Assembly (NCBI RefSeq): GCF_022965805.1
Contig: NC_133104.1
Coordinates: 39,848,682-39,912,681, forward strand
Reading direction: 5' to 3'
From: Primulina eburnea
Lineage: Eukaryota > Streptophyta > Magnoliopsida > Lamiales > Gesneriaceae
Length of the DNA stretch: 64,000 bases
Shown here: positions 11,836-24,005 of the stretch, piece by piece
Layout: every line of letters starts with the position of its first letter
Numbering within the stretch: the stretch's first letter is position 1
The notes under the pieces: generated by a model
Told to the model about the DNA's origin: nothing
Databases searched by the model: none
What the model saw: the letters and a program-made list of their open reading frames with translations, nothing else
Position numbers and translations under genes: made by a program

Positions 11836-12550
11836 TATGTGGTAACAATACTTACACGTTAACTCATAACTGTTAAAGCCATATAGTAGCTCACGTTTCG
11901 ATTGCTCTATTCAGCAGAGACAATTATTGCACATCAACAATTGCATTCTTTCCAATAAATGAAAATCGAACTCATGACATTGGCTCTGATACCAATCGTA
12001 GAACAAACATTTATTGTTTTACCAAAGTTATAGCTGATGGTGATAGTACAACACAAATATTTTAAACGACATAGTAGCGTAGTCATCATGGCTCGATCGA
12101 TGTATCCAACAAAGACAATTACTGCACTCCTACAATCTCACTCTAAAAAATTACATTCTTTGCAATATATTGGGTGCAATGATTGTCCTGCTTGGTAGAG
12201 TGATCGAACCATGGTGCTTGAGTTGCTGTGCGATTTAAAAGATTTGAGTTGCACCATTACCATTAGCTATTGTTTTTGGTAAAGCGGCAAGCACTCAGTC
12301 CTACAATTAGTATCAGAGCCAGTGTCACGAGTTCGATTCTCATTGATTGCAATGACTGCAATTATTTAGAGGGAGATTGTTGGGTGCAATAATTGTCCTT
12401 GCTTGGTAGAGCGATCGAAACGTTGTGCTTGAGCTGGTGTATATTTTAAAATATTTGAGTTGCATCATTACCACTAACTATAGCTTTTGGTAAAGCGACA
12501 AGCTACTCGGCCCTACACAATATACTAGAACCGATCCTCATGACTTTGGC
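11836..12550 (-). mobile_element. TRIM family B array, split by a later TRIM
   Basis: On the minus strand the order is LTR (about 11836-11939), short internal part (11940-11996) ending in GGCTCTGATACCAAT (reverse of a Met-tRNA primer site), LTR (about 11997-12134), then a second internal part beginning at 12135. That second part is interrupted by the plus-strand TRIM at 12168-12517 and resumes at 12518 to about 12550. LTR-internal-LTR-internal is a tandem arrangement, as recombination between TRIMs can produce. Outer ends are decayed and approximate. Confidence 0.65.
12168..12517 (+). mobile_element. TRIM family B, complete, perfect 5-bp TSD
   Basis: 350 bp: LTR 12168-12305 (138 bp), internal 12306-12377 (72 bp), LTR 12378-12517 (140 bp). 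The internal part opens with TTAGTATCAGAGCC, one base off the usual initiator-Met-tRNA primer site, and closes with the purine tract AGAGGGAGA before the second LTR. The element is flanked by CAATA at 12163-12167 and 12518-12522. The first LTR starts TATTGGG where the second starts TGTTGGG, so its TG has decayed. It has no coding capacity and would depend on enzymes from other LTR elements. Confidence 0.88.
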
Positions 12551-13096
12551 AAATTATTTTATAATAATATAATGTATTTGTAATAGTCCAAAAAAGTTAG
12601 AAACATATAATAAAGTTGAAGAGTTGTATCTTAAATATTAAACATTTTATTAGAAATTTTCAACTTTTAGACTTTCTTATCACCTATAAAAAAAAAAAAT
12701 AAGAGTGTCACAAATTTATATCTATTAATTAATAAAAAAAATTAAATTAAATATATAAAAATTATAAAAATCATAAAAAATTAATAATGTGTTTATAATA
12801 GTATGAAAAACTACAAAATAGAGTTGAAGAGCTCACAAATTTATTAGTTATATTTTAAAAATTAAAGCAATCATTAAATAAAAATATTATAGTTATTGTG
12901 AAATAAAATTGGTGGATCGTTAATATGTATTACCAATGATATGTTATGATTTAAATTTATCTTTGCATATATATTTCCAACCATTTTAAATAAAAAACAA
13001 ATTCACTCATTTTAGCATCCAATTTTGGTAGCAACAAAGGGTAATCATTGATAAATTGATGCCTTATAGCAAATGTAATGTTGGAAAATAACAAAA
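12551..13096. other. AT-rich intergenic sequence
   Basis: No gene or element recognised. Confidence 0.5.
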
Positions 13097-13256
13097 TAGT
13101 AGGTTTTTTTTTATTCGTGAGACAAGTTAATTTGTTCATATTTACAATAATAAGTAATACTTTTGATATAAAAAATAATATTTTTCATTGATAACTCAAA
13201 TATGAGACACACCTCACAAAATTGACCAATAAAACCGTCACATAAATTTTTTTATG
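13097..13256 (+). mobile_element. GTGAGAC MITE copy 4, perfect 9-bp TSD
   Basis: 160 bp, diverged internally but flanked exactly by ATAACAAAA at 13088-13096 and 13257-13265. The left end has lost the second half of the GTGAGACNGTCTCAC palindrome. Confidence 0.82.
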
Positions 13257-13667
13257 ATAACAAAATATGATTGTGGAAAGAAGGAGGTTATCTCGTCTAT
13301 TTATTTTTATTAAGAATATTAATGATGGGGATAAAATAATTTACTTCGTTTTTTTAAATTATAATTTAAATTTGGTCATTTATCAATTTTTATAATTATG
13401 ATATGATTTTATTTTTTTAAAATTTAATTATTTCAAATTGTAATTTAGTCATTCATTACATTAAATGCCCTTCAATTACTGGTAATAAATTATTATTATT
13501 TTTCAAAAGTATTAAAGCAACGTCAGCAAAAGGGAGGAATGAGAAGCCTCTTACGTGTCTTCTTTCAGAACCACGACTGTTAAGCTTTCCATTTTAATTT
13601 CCCTCCACTTCTCGTAGTAGGAACTAGAAATCTACGTTCCCGGGTTCTCAATAGCTTTACGTCGGCG
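13257..13667. promoter_or_regulatory. Upstream region of the photolyase gene
   Basis: AT-rich up to about 13500, then more mixed sequence that is probably the photolyase 5' UTR (roughly from 13530). No motif could be assigned securely. Confidence 0.35.
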
Positions 13668-16600
13668 ATGTCTTCCTCGATTCCCCCCGTCCATCCGGGC
13701 CGTTTTCGGGTCCTGAAGCAAGCTTCGGATCAAAAGGCCACTGGTCCTGTGGTGTACTGGATGTTCAGAGATCAACGGCTGAGGGACAACTGGGCTTTGA
13801 TCCATGCCGTCATTCAGGCCAACCAACGAGATGTACCAGTGGCAATAGCCTTTAATTTGTTCAATCAGTTTAAGGGTGCCAAGGCTCGGCATTTCGGGTT
13901 TATGCTCAGGGGTCTCCGTGAATTGCACTCTCGTCTTCGAGAATATCTGAAAATACCTTTTTTCTTGTTTCAGGTAGGTCGAATTTGATGCTTTTGTTCA
14001 TGTAAAACTTTGTTCTGCCTCTGATTCCTAGCGATAATTTATCTGCGGGATGACATTATAATTTGTCTGGGGCGATGTGGGGATTGACTGGTCGTTCAGC
14101 GTGAAACTTAAACTTTAGGAAAAATTGTTCTAAAAATTTAATTTTTCTCATTTTTCCGTCGAGAACTCGGCATTATTGGTTTAGTAAATGATCTTCTAAT
14201 TAATTCGTGACCTGACAACATAGATAGGATCGAATCGTAGTGTGAAGCAGTAGCTTGTAATTATTTTGCATCCTAAAAGGCTTAGAGTGGTTATGTGTTT
14301 TCAATCTTATGTTGCGCATACTTTGACTTCCCCCAGTCACTGGTTGTGTGCTCATCTCATGGGTTCATCTGTTATATTAATGATTTTGGCATCATTTACC
14401 TTTCTATTTGCATGTCAACTATGTATTTGGATATCTTTCAGAATTTTATGATGATTGATTTGTTTGTCGTCTTGGACTGGAGGAGTGAGGAGTACTGAAG
14501 ATGAATTGTTTTTCTAAGTTGATACACTGTTTTGGTTAACTTGATTTATAGGGTGAAGCTGTGGACACCATTCCAAATTTCCTAGAGGAATGTGGTGCGT
14601 CACTCTTGGTAACAGACTTTTCACCTCTGCGAGAGGTTCAGCATTGGAAAGATGAAATATGCAAGAGGGTGAATGAATCAGTATCAGTTCATGAAGTTGA
14701 TGCACACAATATAGTGCCTGTTTGGGTGGCATCGGATAAACTGGAATATGGTGCTAGGACCCTAAGGGGCAAAATAAACAAAAAGCTTCCTGAATATCTG
14801 ATCGAGTTTCCCGAACTCATGTCTCCTAAAAGGAAATGGGCTTCCTCGAGTAAAGATGTGGATTGGGAAAACCTCATTGCAGACTCTCTAAGGTGAGATA
14901 CTAAACTCCTTTTCTGTTATCTGATCTATTCAGGTTCTGTAGCTGGTGTTTATCTTTCTGTACGCCCAGGCGAGGAGCAGAAGTTCCAGAACTGGAATGG
15001 TGTGATCCAGGTGAAGAAGCTGCACTAGAAGTACTAATGGGGAAGAAAAATGGGTTTTTGACTACAAGATTGAAGAATTATAACTCAGACAGAAATAATC
15101 CACTCAAACCAAAAGGGCTGTCTGGCCTTTCCCCGTATTTGCACTTTGGAAAGATATCAGCACAGCGTTGTGCGTTGGAGGCACGCAGAGTTCGGAAGCT
15201 TTGTCCTGAGGTTTGTGGTCAAATTTGTCCGTTCAAATATTAGCGTTCAATGTTAGTAGCTTAAATATTCACTATGCTTTGTAAAATTTCTTCTGGTAGT
15301 CTGAGTTATTTTAATGTCTTCGTTAATCAAATAATAGTGACTCATACTAAATTTAGTGCAGTGATATAGATCGAGATGCTACCTGACGTGCTCTGTGTTT
15401 GATCTTCGAATGTTTTAATTGATATAAAACTTGTGATGATTACTATTTTGAAGGCAGTTGACGCATTCTTGGAGGAATTGATCGTTCGGAGAGAACTTGC
15501 TGATAATTTCTGCTTCTACCAGCCACATTATGATTCGTTACAGGGTGCATGGGAGTGGGCTCGCAAGACTTTGATGGACCATGCCTCTGATAAACGGGAG
15601 CATTTATACACGTGAGTGATTTTCACCGATTTGTTCCATGGGACTCGATAGATTCATTTGTTATGGTTCGACTGATGATGCACAATTTTGTTTCGCTTAT
15701 AGGAGAGAGCAATTGGAGAAGGCACAGACCGCTGATCCGGTGAGTGATAGCTACTGTTGTTGAGATTTGGTTTAATCATAATGTTTTGTGCCTGGATTTC
15801 TGGTATTTAATGATAAGTTTAGCTTATGTCACATATTTTCTCACTTTTCCTTCCACCATATGCTTTTAGCTTTGGAATGCCGCTCAGTTAGAAATGGTTC
15901 ATTTTGGAAAGATGCATGGTTTCATGAGGCAAGTCATTTTCGAGGACTATTTCTCGTTTTCTTTATCTTTTATGGTTTAAAAGGTGGTTCGATGTATCTT
16001 TATTTTATGGCATCATGTCATGCCTATCATTTTTCTTGTTATTTCTCTTATCATACCATCTGATTTTTCTTACTATGACACTGCTATTTCTTGAATCCTT
16101 TGACGTTCGGATTCTTGTTCTGCTGTTTTGATCATGTCTGTACCTGTATTGGAGCAAGTATACAGTCTTAACTTAAGGTGACAGCGAAAATTGTTGGTTC
16201 TCAAATTGTAACATAAAATGGCTTATGGCCAGAGTATATTGAGTAAATTGAACTTCTGAAAGCCCTGAGCATGTGTTGGACAAATTATGGTCATGGCAAT
16301 GACCAAATCTTTGCTATTAAAATCCCTTTGCTATTATCCGTAGACGATCAATGGCAAGCCTTTAGCTTTCTGCTTCACAATATTATGATCTTAGTTAATT
16401 AGCAAATTGAGCTCCTATTAAGTATAGTATATAATGAAGGGTCCACAACTACTTCTTCTAAATTTTGGTTTGGGAAGTTGATTGTTTAGGAATAAATGCA
16501 GGATGTATTGGGCGAAAAAGATTCTTGAATGGACTATTGGGCCAGAGGAAGCTCTTGCAATATCAATATATTTAAATGATAAGGTCTTATTCATTTTTTT

Positions 16601-17375
16601 GGTGAATTACTGGTTTGTATAACAACCAAATACCTATCAGGAGATCATCATCCTTTTTTATCGTCTGTTTCTGTTGCAGTATGAAATAGACGGAAGGGAC
16701 CCAAATGGTTATGTTGGATGCATGTGGTCAATATGCGGAGTACACGACCAGGTATATTTGGTTTTTTTTCATTCTTTATAGATTACCAATTTAAGCATCG
16801 TAATTTTTTCATTCTGTTTGAAGCTATGATCACACTTATCTGTCATTGTACACGAAGTTGTCACTCGTTGTATTAGTAGTATTACCGGTAAAATCCACAT
16901 TGGTTTATAAAGTCATTGCTAGTGCAACTGCAACTCATCATGTAGATTAGTATTGCTTTGCATGGACTTGGGGCTTTACGATATATCTGGTGTATGGTGC
17001 TGAATTTTATTGAATTGCACTCTTTTGCTGTGAGATTTTTTTCTCGTCATTCTTGGTACTTGGGATTACTTCCCGTTTTGGATGCCAAATGGGGATGCAA
17101 TTTGAGAGAGACGCTATTAAATGAGTAAAGACTATCCTAAATTCTAATTTCCAAACGTGTTATTCCAATTTAACGACTTGGGTTGTTTGATGGTCATATA
17201 GGGGTGGAGAGAGCGACCAGTTTTCGGGAAAGTACGATACATGAACTATGCTGGGTGCAAGAGGAAATTTGATGTGGATGGCTATATTGCTTATGTTAAG
17301 AGGATAACAGGTGAATGCAAGAAAAGGAAAGTAGAAGCCTGTCTTGAAAACAACGGAAAACAACTGAAAAGTTGA
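13668..17375 (+). CDS. PHR1: Class II CPD photolyase (PHR1/UVR2 type)
   Basis: Light-driven FAD enzyme that splits cyclobutane pyrimidine dimers in UV-damaged DNA. Nine exons: 13668-13973, 14552-14892, 14970-15210, 15454-15611, 15703-15739, 15870-15928, 16502-16583, 16680-16751, 17202-17375. They sum to 1470 bases, 489 residues, close to the roughly 490-500 of plant class II enzymes. The N-terminal alpha/beta domain shows [20 protein letters not shown]. The C-terminal FAD/DNA-binding domain shows [53 protein letters not shown] and [16 protein letters not shown], all typical of the class II family as I remember Arabidopsis UVR2. All phases join without a stop. Intron 6 appears to use a GC donor (GCAAGT at 15929); the others are GT-AG. 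The start ATG gives the [18 protein letters not shown] lead-in expected of the family. The neighbouring minus-strand gene is convergent. Confidence 0.95.
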
Positions 17376-18404
17376 GGATTGGCAGCCTACTTGTGTGGTA
17401 AACACAGATCAGGATGCTACATTTCCGAGAATGTTTGTATTAATGTTGAGATGATTCGTTTGAGCATCCGATTTATATGTTGTAATTTGTTGCGGCTTTA
17501 GTTCATCTTTAATCTCGTCCATTTTCTTGTCGTCCACCCTTAATTTTTCTCTGGAAATGAATTTTCCACTCAAATTATGCGTGAATGTTGAGAACTAAAC
17601 AAGTTCAAATCATCTTGTATTGAGCTACGCCGCAGGAGCAGTTGCTCTTGTTTTACAAGAAAAATGTCCGGGTTCGTGCGTTTGACCAATCTGACGATGC
17701 TTTCACTACCCCCACCAGTAATTTGTGCCCTCCCAAAACTGCCTCAGCTACATGACTGTAATGTGTAGTCCACATTCCACAAATATGGACAATAAAAGTC
17801 ACTGTGCCACTAGCATGCCTTCACCCACCAGGCAAGCATTACTAACATATAGACAAATAAAGGAACAACTACAAATCCATACGTGGATTCACACCCATCT
17901 TAAACCAAAAGGTGTAACTTTAAGCGCAATGGTATTGCCTTACCAAAATTTTCAGCTATTAATAATTTTTGTATTGTTATCTTGCTCAAACATCAAATCT
18001 CAATGTTTTGATACACACAGTAACTCATGGGGCGGTGTGGCCGATCGTTTATCCCAAGAATTCAACAACCCTCTTCTCACTAACTGCTCCATTTTGACCG
18101 GCTAACGAGAATCAAATAAATGATCTTGATTTCGAAACAATTTGTAGATGCATGCCACTGTTTGACGTTAACACGTTGCCAAGCAATTTGACCATCAATC
18201 CAACAACGTGAAAAGCTGCTAAAACTAGAATGCTGACCACCATATGAGTGGAGCCAAACGATCAAAGGACAAAGAACAATGGTCAATGGCCAAAACAAAC
18301 CCTTTTTCATTTGACACAATCCTGAGTATAAAATCAAATAATATACATCAAATCAAAACATACAAAAGTCTCATTAATCAAGATTCTAATCGAAGTTGCA
18401 TGTT
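17376..18404. other. Intergenic region between convergent genes
   Basis: Holds the 3' UTRs of the photolyase gene (from the left) and of the DUF641 gene (from the right). A 126-codon open stretch at 17725-18105 shows no domain and lies where 3' UTRs are expected, so I do not call it. Confidence 0.5.
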
Positions 18405-20078
18405 CTAGGTAGGAGAAGGGGTTGAACCTTTGTCTGTCGAGCCACCACTGCTGTTATAATACCTGCAAAGAACCTTGCACTTTATCACATTGTCATACAC
18501 ATAGAATCCGGGAGTCACCATGATTCGAACAATTGTAGGTATTAGCCTTTTAACCTTGTCTACATTCATGTCCTCCATGTAAATTGGATCGAAACTGACT
18601 TCTTTATCAACTCTGAAAATGGGTAGACCCGGGTGTACCGAGTTAGCCAAAAGGTGCACCAGCCATACAGCTTTAGAAGCTCCGAAAAATGCTTGCAAAA
18701 GCGGTTCGGGCCATGCCCGGTTCCAACCCAACATAGCTACAATCTCACTCATTTTCCTGTCACAGAACTTGCTGAAATCTTCACTAAAATGCCTGGTTCC
18801 ATTGTTCAACACCTCCTCCCATGTCAACCCATGCAACCGAGCAAACATGGCAAAATTAGCTACACAACGATCTATCGGATTCAGAATCTGATTTGAAGCA
18901 CTCTTTTGAAACTCGATGGATTCGAAATCTTCGAAAAGTGCCCTGTTTAACAAAGCTTCCATGTAGAAAAGCAAGGCCCTTGGATTTCTTGAAAATGAAA
19001 TCTTTATATCATAAGGTTGGAGAAGCAACAAAATCTTATCAAACACTTTTACCCCCATTTGCCTTATCTGATGTGACAAAGCCCGGCTCAGAATCCGAAC
19101 GGACGATCTTGACTCAGAGACTAAAACCAAGAAATGTTGAATAACTTTTTCTTGATCGCCAACTTTAACACATTGATAATTCACACTAAGAGACTTCTGA
19201 TGCTTTTGATACTGATAATTTTTATCATTGCTACAAACTTTCAAGCCCAGATTTCAAGCTATGGCAGTAAATTTCCAACTTATTAAGCTTCTTCTCAAGC
19301 TCAGCCATCGAAGACTTCAACTTTGAAGATTCAAGAATGGCCTCATCCCTGTTCCTAGTGGCCTGAATCAGCTTATTTGAGAGCTCAGCCAGCCGCATTC
19401 TTCAAATGCTCCTCCCTTGACACGGCAGAGCCACCGCCTCCGCTAGCTTCCGACAGCCGTGGGCTTTTCTTTCCTAGAGAACCCAAAACAGACCTCAAAA
19501 TCGCGTTTGGACTAACCATAGACTGCTTAAAAACTCCATTATTTTCCAAATTAGCTACCGAAAAAATTTTCTCCCGACTGCTTGGCCTGCACTTGTTGCA
19601 CAAAACCCCTGCCGAATCATCACCTTCTTGCCTCTTTCTCGAAGACCCCTTGCCTCTAGCTTTCTCAGAATGCAATGGCGTCGCCTTGTGCTTATAGTCG
19701 CTCTTTCTTTTATCCAGATGTTCACTTGGCGTAGTAGCTCTGAAACTGCTTAGCCCTTGCTGAAATTCCTCATCTTCATTTCCCTCTTCAATCTTCATAA
19801 CCCCAATAAAAAAGTAAAGACAAAACCCAGACCAGAATTCAAGTCATGAGCCAAAAAGCATAGAAACGAAAAGATTTTACTCATTCTTATCCCGTAAAAA
19901 CATAAAACTAGATGTGGGATTTCTCTGTAACAAGTTTTTCGCTCTTTTATTCAAGAAAATTAAAACACTCGCACAAAAATGTTCTAGTGTAGAAGATGAT
20001 ACTTACAGGGGTGAAGTGAAGCGGGTTGTGAGGAGAAACGGAAGGTTTAGCGGCCGAAGCAGTGGCCATTGATTTCAT
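18405..20078 (-). CDS. IRK-interacting/GIL1-like DUF641 protein, two frameshifts
   Basis: Two exons: 20007-20078 (MKSMATASAAKPSVSPHNPL...) and 18405-19792, joined by GTAAGT after the first and an ATGAAG acceptor before IEEGNEDEEF. The family comprises plant proteins such as IRKI and GRAVITROPIC IN THE LIGHT 1, linked to receptor-kinase signalling and growth orientation; the molecular role is not settled. An N-terminal basic/Ser-rich region contains ILRSVLGSLGKKSPR. A coiled-coil-like segment follows (RDEAILESSKLKSSMAELEK, KLNKLEIYCHSLKSG), then the conserved C-terminal DUF641/GIL1 region (e.g. GLTWEEVLNN, FCDRKMSEIVAMLGWNRAWP). As read, the frame shifts by one base near 19396-19402 and again near 19239-19242. 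Each shift equals one extra base, and without the two the exons total 1458 bases (485 residues), a normal family length. Either the assembly has two small errors or the gene is freshly broken. Confidence 0.82.
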
Positions 20079-21140
20079 TATCCAAAACTTTATCGGAATT
20101 AAACTTTACTGCTAAACATAAACTGCAAACTTCGAAAAAATATGTTGATTTTGCATGGGCACTTTTATCCCCTTTTCACAGTACAATAATTTTGTTTAAG
20201 GTTTTCGCTTCCCCTCGATGGTAATCTTTAAAAAACTCGATTTTTGAATATTTCAATTTGTGACGAACGAAGCCATATACCGACAATTATTTCATCTTCA
20301 TCCACCAAAAATGCAGTGCAGAACATTTACTAAATACAGCGGGCCACAGTTCAGCGCTTTTTGGAAGGAATTTTTTTTTTTAAGAATCTGATTCATTTTA
20401 TTTATGACTAAATTACTCAATATATTTATATATATATATATATATATATATAATGTATTTATATTTGATTTTTTAACAATTATTTATATTTGAATTAATA
20501 TTGATGGATGGGAGGATCCAATTTTATATTATATACAATAAGAAATGTTAAAGATTATGACTAGAGTTTAACTCTAAAATAAGACAAAGAGTGAAATCAA
20601 AAGTTACCACAATGAGAGAGAATTGTTCAAATACATATATACAACTCATAAAAAAAAATTAAATCGATACGACGAAATGTTGAATAGATTTCATGAGGGG
20701 GGAAATAACGTTTTTGCTTAAAAACTAGACAAAAGTGCAAATAACATTTTTATTTTAATTTCGAAATTACTTATTTGAATATTTTATAAGAGGTGCTAAC
20801 CTCTTTTTTATTTTTAAAACACGTTTTATTGATATAAATATTACTTTTAAATTTTTAATATTCTATCAACATATATTTTCACATAATTTTATGGTTGAAG
20901 TAACTAGCCAGGATATCTCCTCGATTAAAAGAGACCTTCACATACAAACAAAATATTCAATTTATTTATAAATCTACTTCTACTTAAAAAAATAATTAAA
21001 AAAAACAATTTCATATGACGTGTCCCATTAATTGAAGTGAGGTGTCAATTCGGTTTCGTGCGACCCGGCCCATTCATGCATGCAGTCGTTAAATTTCAAA
21101 ATTATATATATATATATATACCAGTTTTGATGTTATATAA
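20079..21140. other. Upstream region of the DUF641 gene, with (TA)n
   Basis: Probable promoter and leader of the minus-strand gene near 20079-20350. A (TA)n tract lies at about 20429-20452 and another (AT)n at about 21102-21120. No gene seen. Confidence 0.5.
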
Positions 21141-21840
21141 GGCATAGTTTGGTACACATGATAGGATAAAATGTGATATATAATATAAGGATAAGTTAAG
21201 GATAAATAAGAGGTATGATATTATATTTAATGTTTGGTATGATTTTAATAAGAGTGATTAAATTTATATATTAGATTGTAATGACAAAATTAACCTTATC
21301 ATAATAAATTTTATAATTTCAAAGTTGTTGCTTGAGTTCATATTTTTTATATGTTCATGCGTCGATAGTGCTTGCACGATTTATTTATTTTTACCTAATT
21401 TTATATATTATATAATATGATAATCGAGCTCTTGATTTTGTGAGTCAAGTCAAATATCAATTTTTAAGGTTAATCGAGTGATACTAATAATTTTATAGAG
21501 ATTTATAAAAATTATTTATATAATTATCTCAAATTCATTTATATAATTATCATATTATATAATATATAAAAATAAATAAAATATTTATTTGATTTTAATT
21601 TATACATACTAGCAAGATTTATAAAAATCATTTATAAATTGAGGGTAATTAAGTCATTTGTAATATATTTTATCATTAGACTAAAATTATCACACCTAAT
21701 AGAAGGGATATGTTATCCTTCTAAAAAATTATTTATCAAGGGCCCATGATATTATCATGGGCTTTTTAAAAATGTACCAAACATAGGATAAGGAGGATTA
21801 TTTATCAATCCCTCCCTTATCCCATGTACCAAACTATGCA
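21141..21840. mobile_element. PIF/Harbinger-type non-autonomous element
   Basis: 700 bp with terminal inverted repeats GGCATAGTTTGGTACA (left) and TGTACCAAACTATGCA (right), flanked by TAA at 21138-21140 and 21841-21843. A three-base TAA duplication and ends of the GG...GTTTGGT kind fit Tourist/PIF-Harbinger MITEs. The ends also share GGATAAGG-like subterminal words. No transposase is encoded. Confidence 0.82.
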
Positions 21841-21843
21841 TAA

Positions 21844-22461
21844 ATATATAATTACTATGATATTGAAACTTGAGTAAAAAGAATCAAGAAATTGCCAGAT
21901 TTAGGCTGTGGTTTGGATTCTAAAAAAATTGATAAATTAATTCGAAATGACTCAATCTTGTAAGAATTTGAAATCCGTTCAGATAATAAGGAAGGAAATT
22001 AAAATACATAGAATTCAAACGCATTATATCCCGACAAATATAGTGAATTAGGTTGTTGATTTCAATTTATTCCATTCCAAATACTTCCATAAAAATCCAA
22101 CTAATTTGTATAAATTATTATTATAATAAAAAATATTAATGATTTTAGAACTAAAATGAAACAATATGCAATATTCATGAATTCTAGTACTAGTGTGAAC
22201 CAAATCCGGCTTTGATTTCTTCACACGTTTATGTCTTTATTAGTCAGATGTCGATGAAAATTGAATAGTAGTAAAAGTGTAATTAATGTTCGACTCCAAT
22301 ACGATAATTTCTACCAACATTTTCAACATAAGTGGTAATGACATCAAAATTTGAAAAGAACACGATGTTGAATATGTTTGCCATGATTTCAAATAATTTC
22401 GGGGGTTTCCATATATTTTGTAGAATTCTTTTTTTTTTTTAAAAAAATATTGCAGTCGAAA
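21844..22461. other. AT-rich intergenic sequence
   Basis: No gene or complete element recognised. Confidence 0.45.
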
Positions 22462-22470
22462 TTCTTTTAA

Positions 22471-22657
22471 GAGTAGGTCTTTCTTGTGAGACGGTATCAC
22501 GAATATTTATCTGTGAGACATGTCAACCTTACCGATATTCAAAATAAAAAGTAATACTCTTAGCATAAAAAGTAATGTGTTTTTTTATGGATGACTCAAA
22601 TAAGATATATGTCTCACAAAATACTACCAGTGATACCGTCTCGTACGAGTTTTCACT
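22471..22657 (+). mobile_element. GTGAGAC MITE copy 5, perfect 9-bp TSD
   Basis: 187 bp, flanked by TTCTTTTAA at 22462-22470 and 22658-22666. Starts GAGTAGGTCTTTCTTGTGAG. Confidence 0.87.
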
Positions 22658-22666
22658 TTCTTTTAA

Positions 22667-23640
22667 AAATCATCAATCGACGTGACTTGAAATTATTTTA
22701 AAAATGGTATAAAAAAGACAATAATAAGTATCATCAATGGCGAAAGCCTGCTCGTCAAACATTCAACACATTTCACAAACTTATCAAAGAAGAGAACACT
22801 CCGCCAAAAATACGCCGCAGCCGGTCTTGTACCTTGTGCATGGTAGGTAGGTCCATCCCATATTTATTCCCATGGTCCTAAAATAATTATTAAATGCAGC
22901 CCATCTTCCACGGCACATCCGTGCAAGGAATACGAGGCTCCTTCGTATTCACCTCTTAAACTAATACATAATACATTAACACGTCCGTTTTTCTATTAAT
23001 TCATATTCACAGAAGTAAATTATATCCATTTTTCCTCAAATTTTTATTCAATCATTCACTGTTTTTCAAAAGCATTATATTACATTTTACCATTCTCATC
23101 ATATGATTAATCAAAATAATTGATGCTCGAATAGTTGTCGATCCCACTAAGACCTATACCGAGTTCTTTAAACTAAGAAAGTAAACGAGGTAATCAGTAC
23201 TGTTCGAGGAAGAGGATACCAGACGGCCGATAGCTTAATATAAAAGGACAGACTCGATGATTCAACGAGTTCATGGAATTTAGTAGTTTTAGTGTAAGTT
23301 GGGCTCACAGTATGAATTAGCATGCTCATTAATTAATTATTAACATGTCTTGTGATTTCCCGGGATATCCCCGAGTTCCTTAAACAAACCAAGGTGAGAG
23401 ATGGTATGACGAGGTGGTTGTCGGCTGAAGTAGTTAAAAGTAAACTTCTAGGCAGGGAGCCCGAGTCCGAAGTGTAGACAAACTCAAGCACGAGCTAAGA
23501 GGTCTGTTTGTTACGGCGGTTTCTAGACTGAACATGAAAGGCGAGAAATAGACCCAAGTAGGGGTTCTTGTCTCGATTCGACTTAGTTTGAAATCATGAG
23601 CATGTCAGGTGGCACACGAGTGGGCTAAAGTTGCCCGACG
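22667..23640. other. Intergenic, probably decayed transposon sequence
   Basis: Less AT-rich than the surroundings from about 23120. The phrase CCGAGTTCYTTAAAC recurs (about 23158 and 23372) with similar text around it, suggesting old duplicated retroelement pieces. No protein homology seen. Confidence 0.4.
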
Positions 23641-24005
23641 AAGCTAGTGATAGGGTAGGTCTCTTAGGCAATTCACGAGTTGAGTCGAGCTCGAATATGA
23701 TACTACTCGTGTTCAACTCGAAAAAAATAGTATACTCGAATTCGAACTCAATTCGATCAAGATTTCAAACTCGAGCTCAACTCGAGAACGTTTAAAGTTA
23801 CTTGAGCTCAATCTCGAAATATTCGATTTAAGCCATATTTTAATTATAAATAAATATTATATATATATATATATACAAACGAGTAAATTGCTAGCTACTC
23901 GGATAGACACATGTAAAACTTGAGTTCGACTCGATTAAAGAACCTACTTGAACTCGGTCAAACCGACATGTAAAACTTGAGTTCGACTCGATTAAAGAAC
24001 CTACT

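Noticed and set aside
17725..18105. 126-codon open frame after the photolyase gene
   Set aside because: No domain, odd composition, and it lies where the 3' UTRs of two convergent genes are expected.
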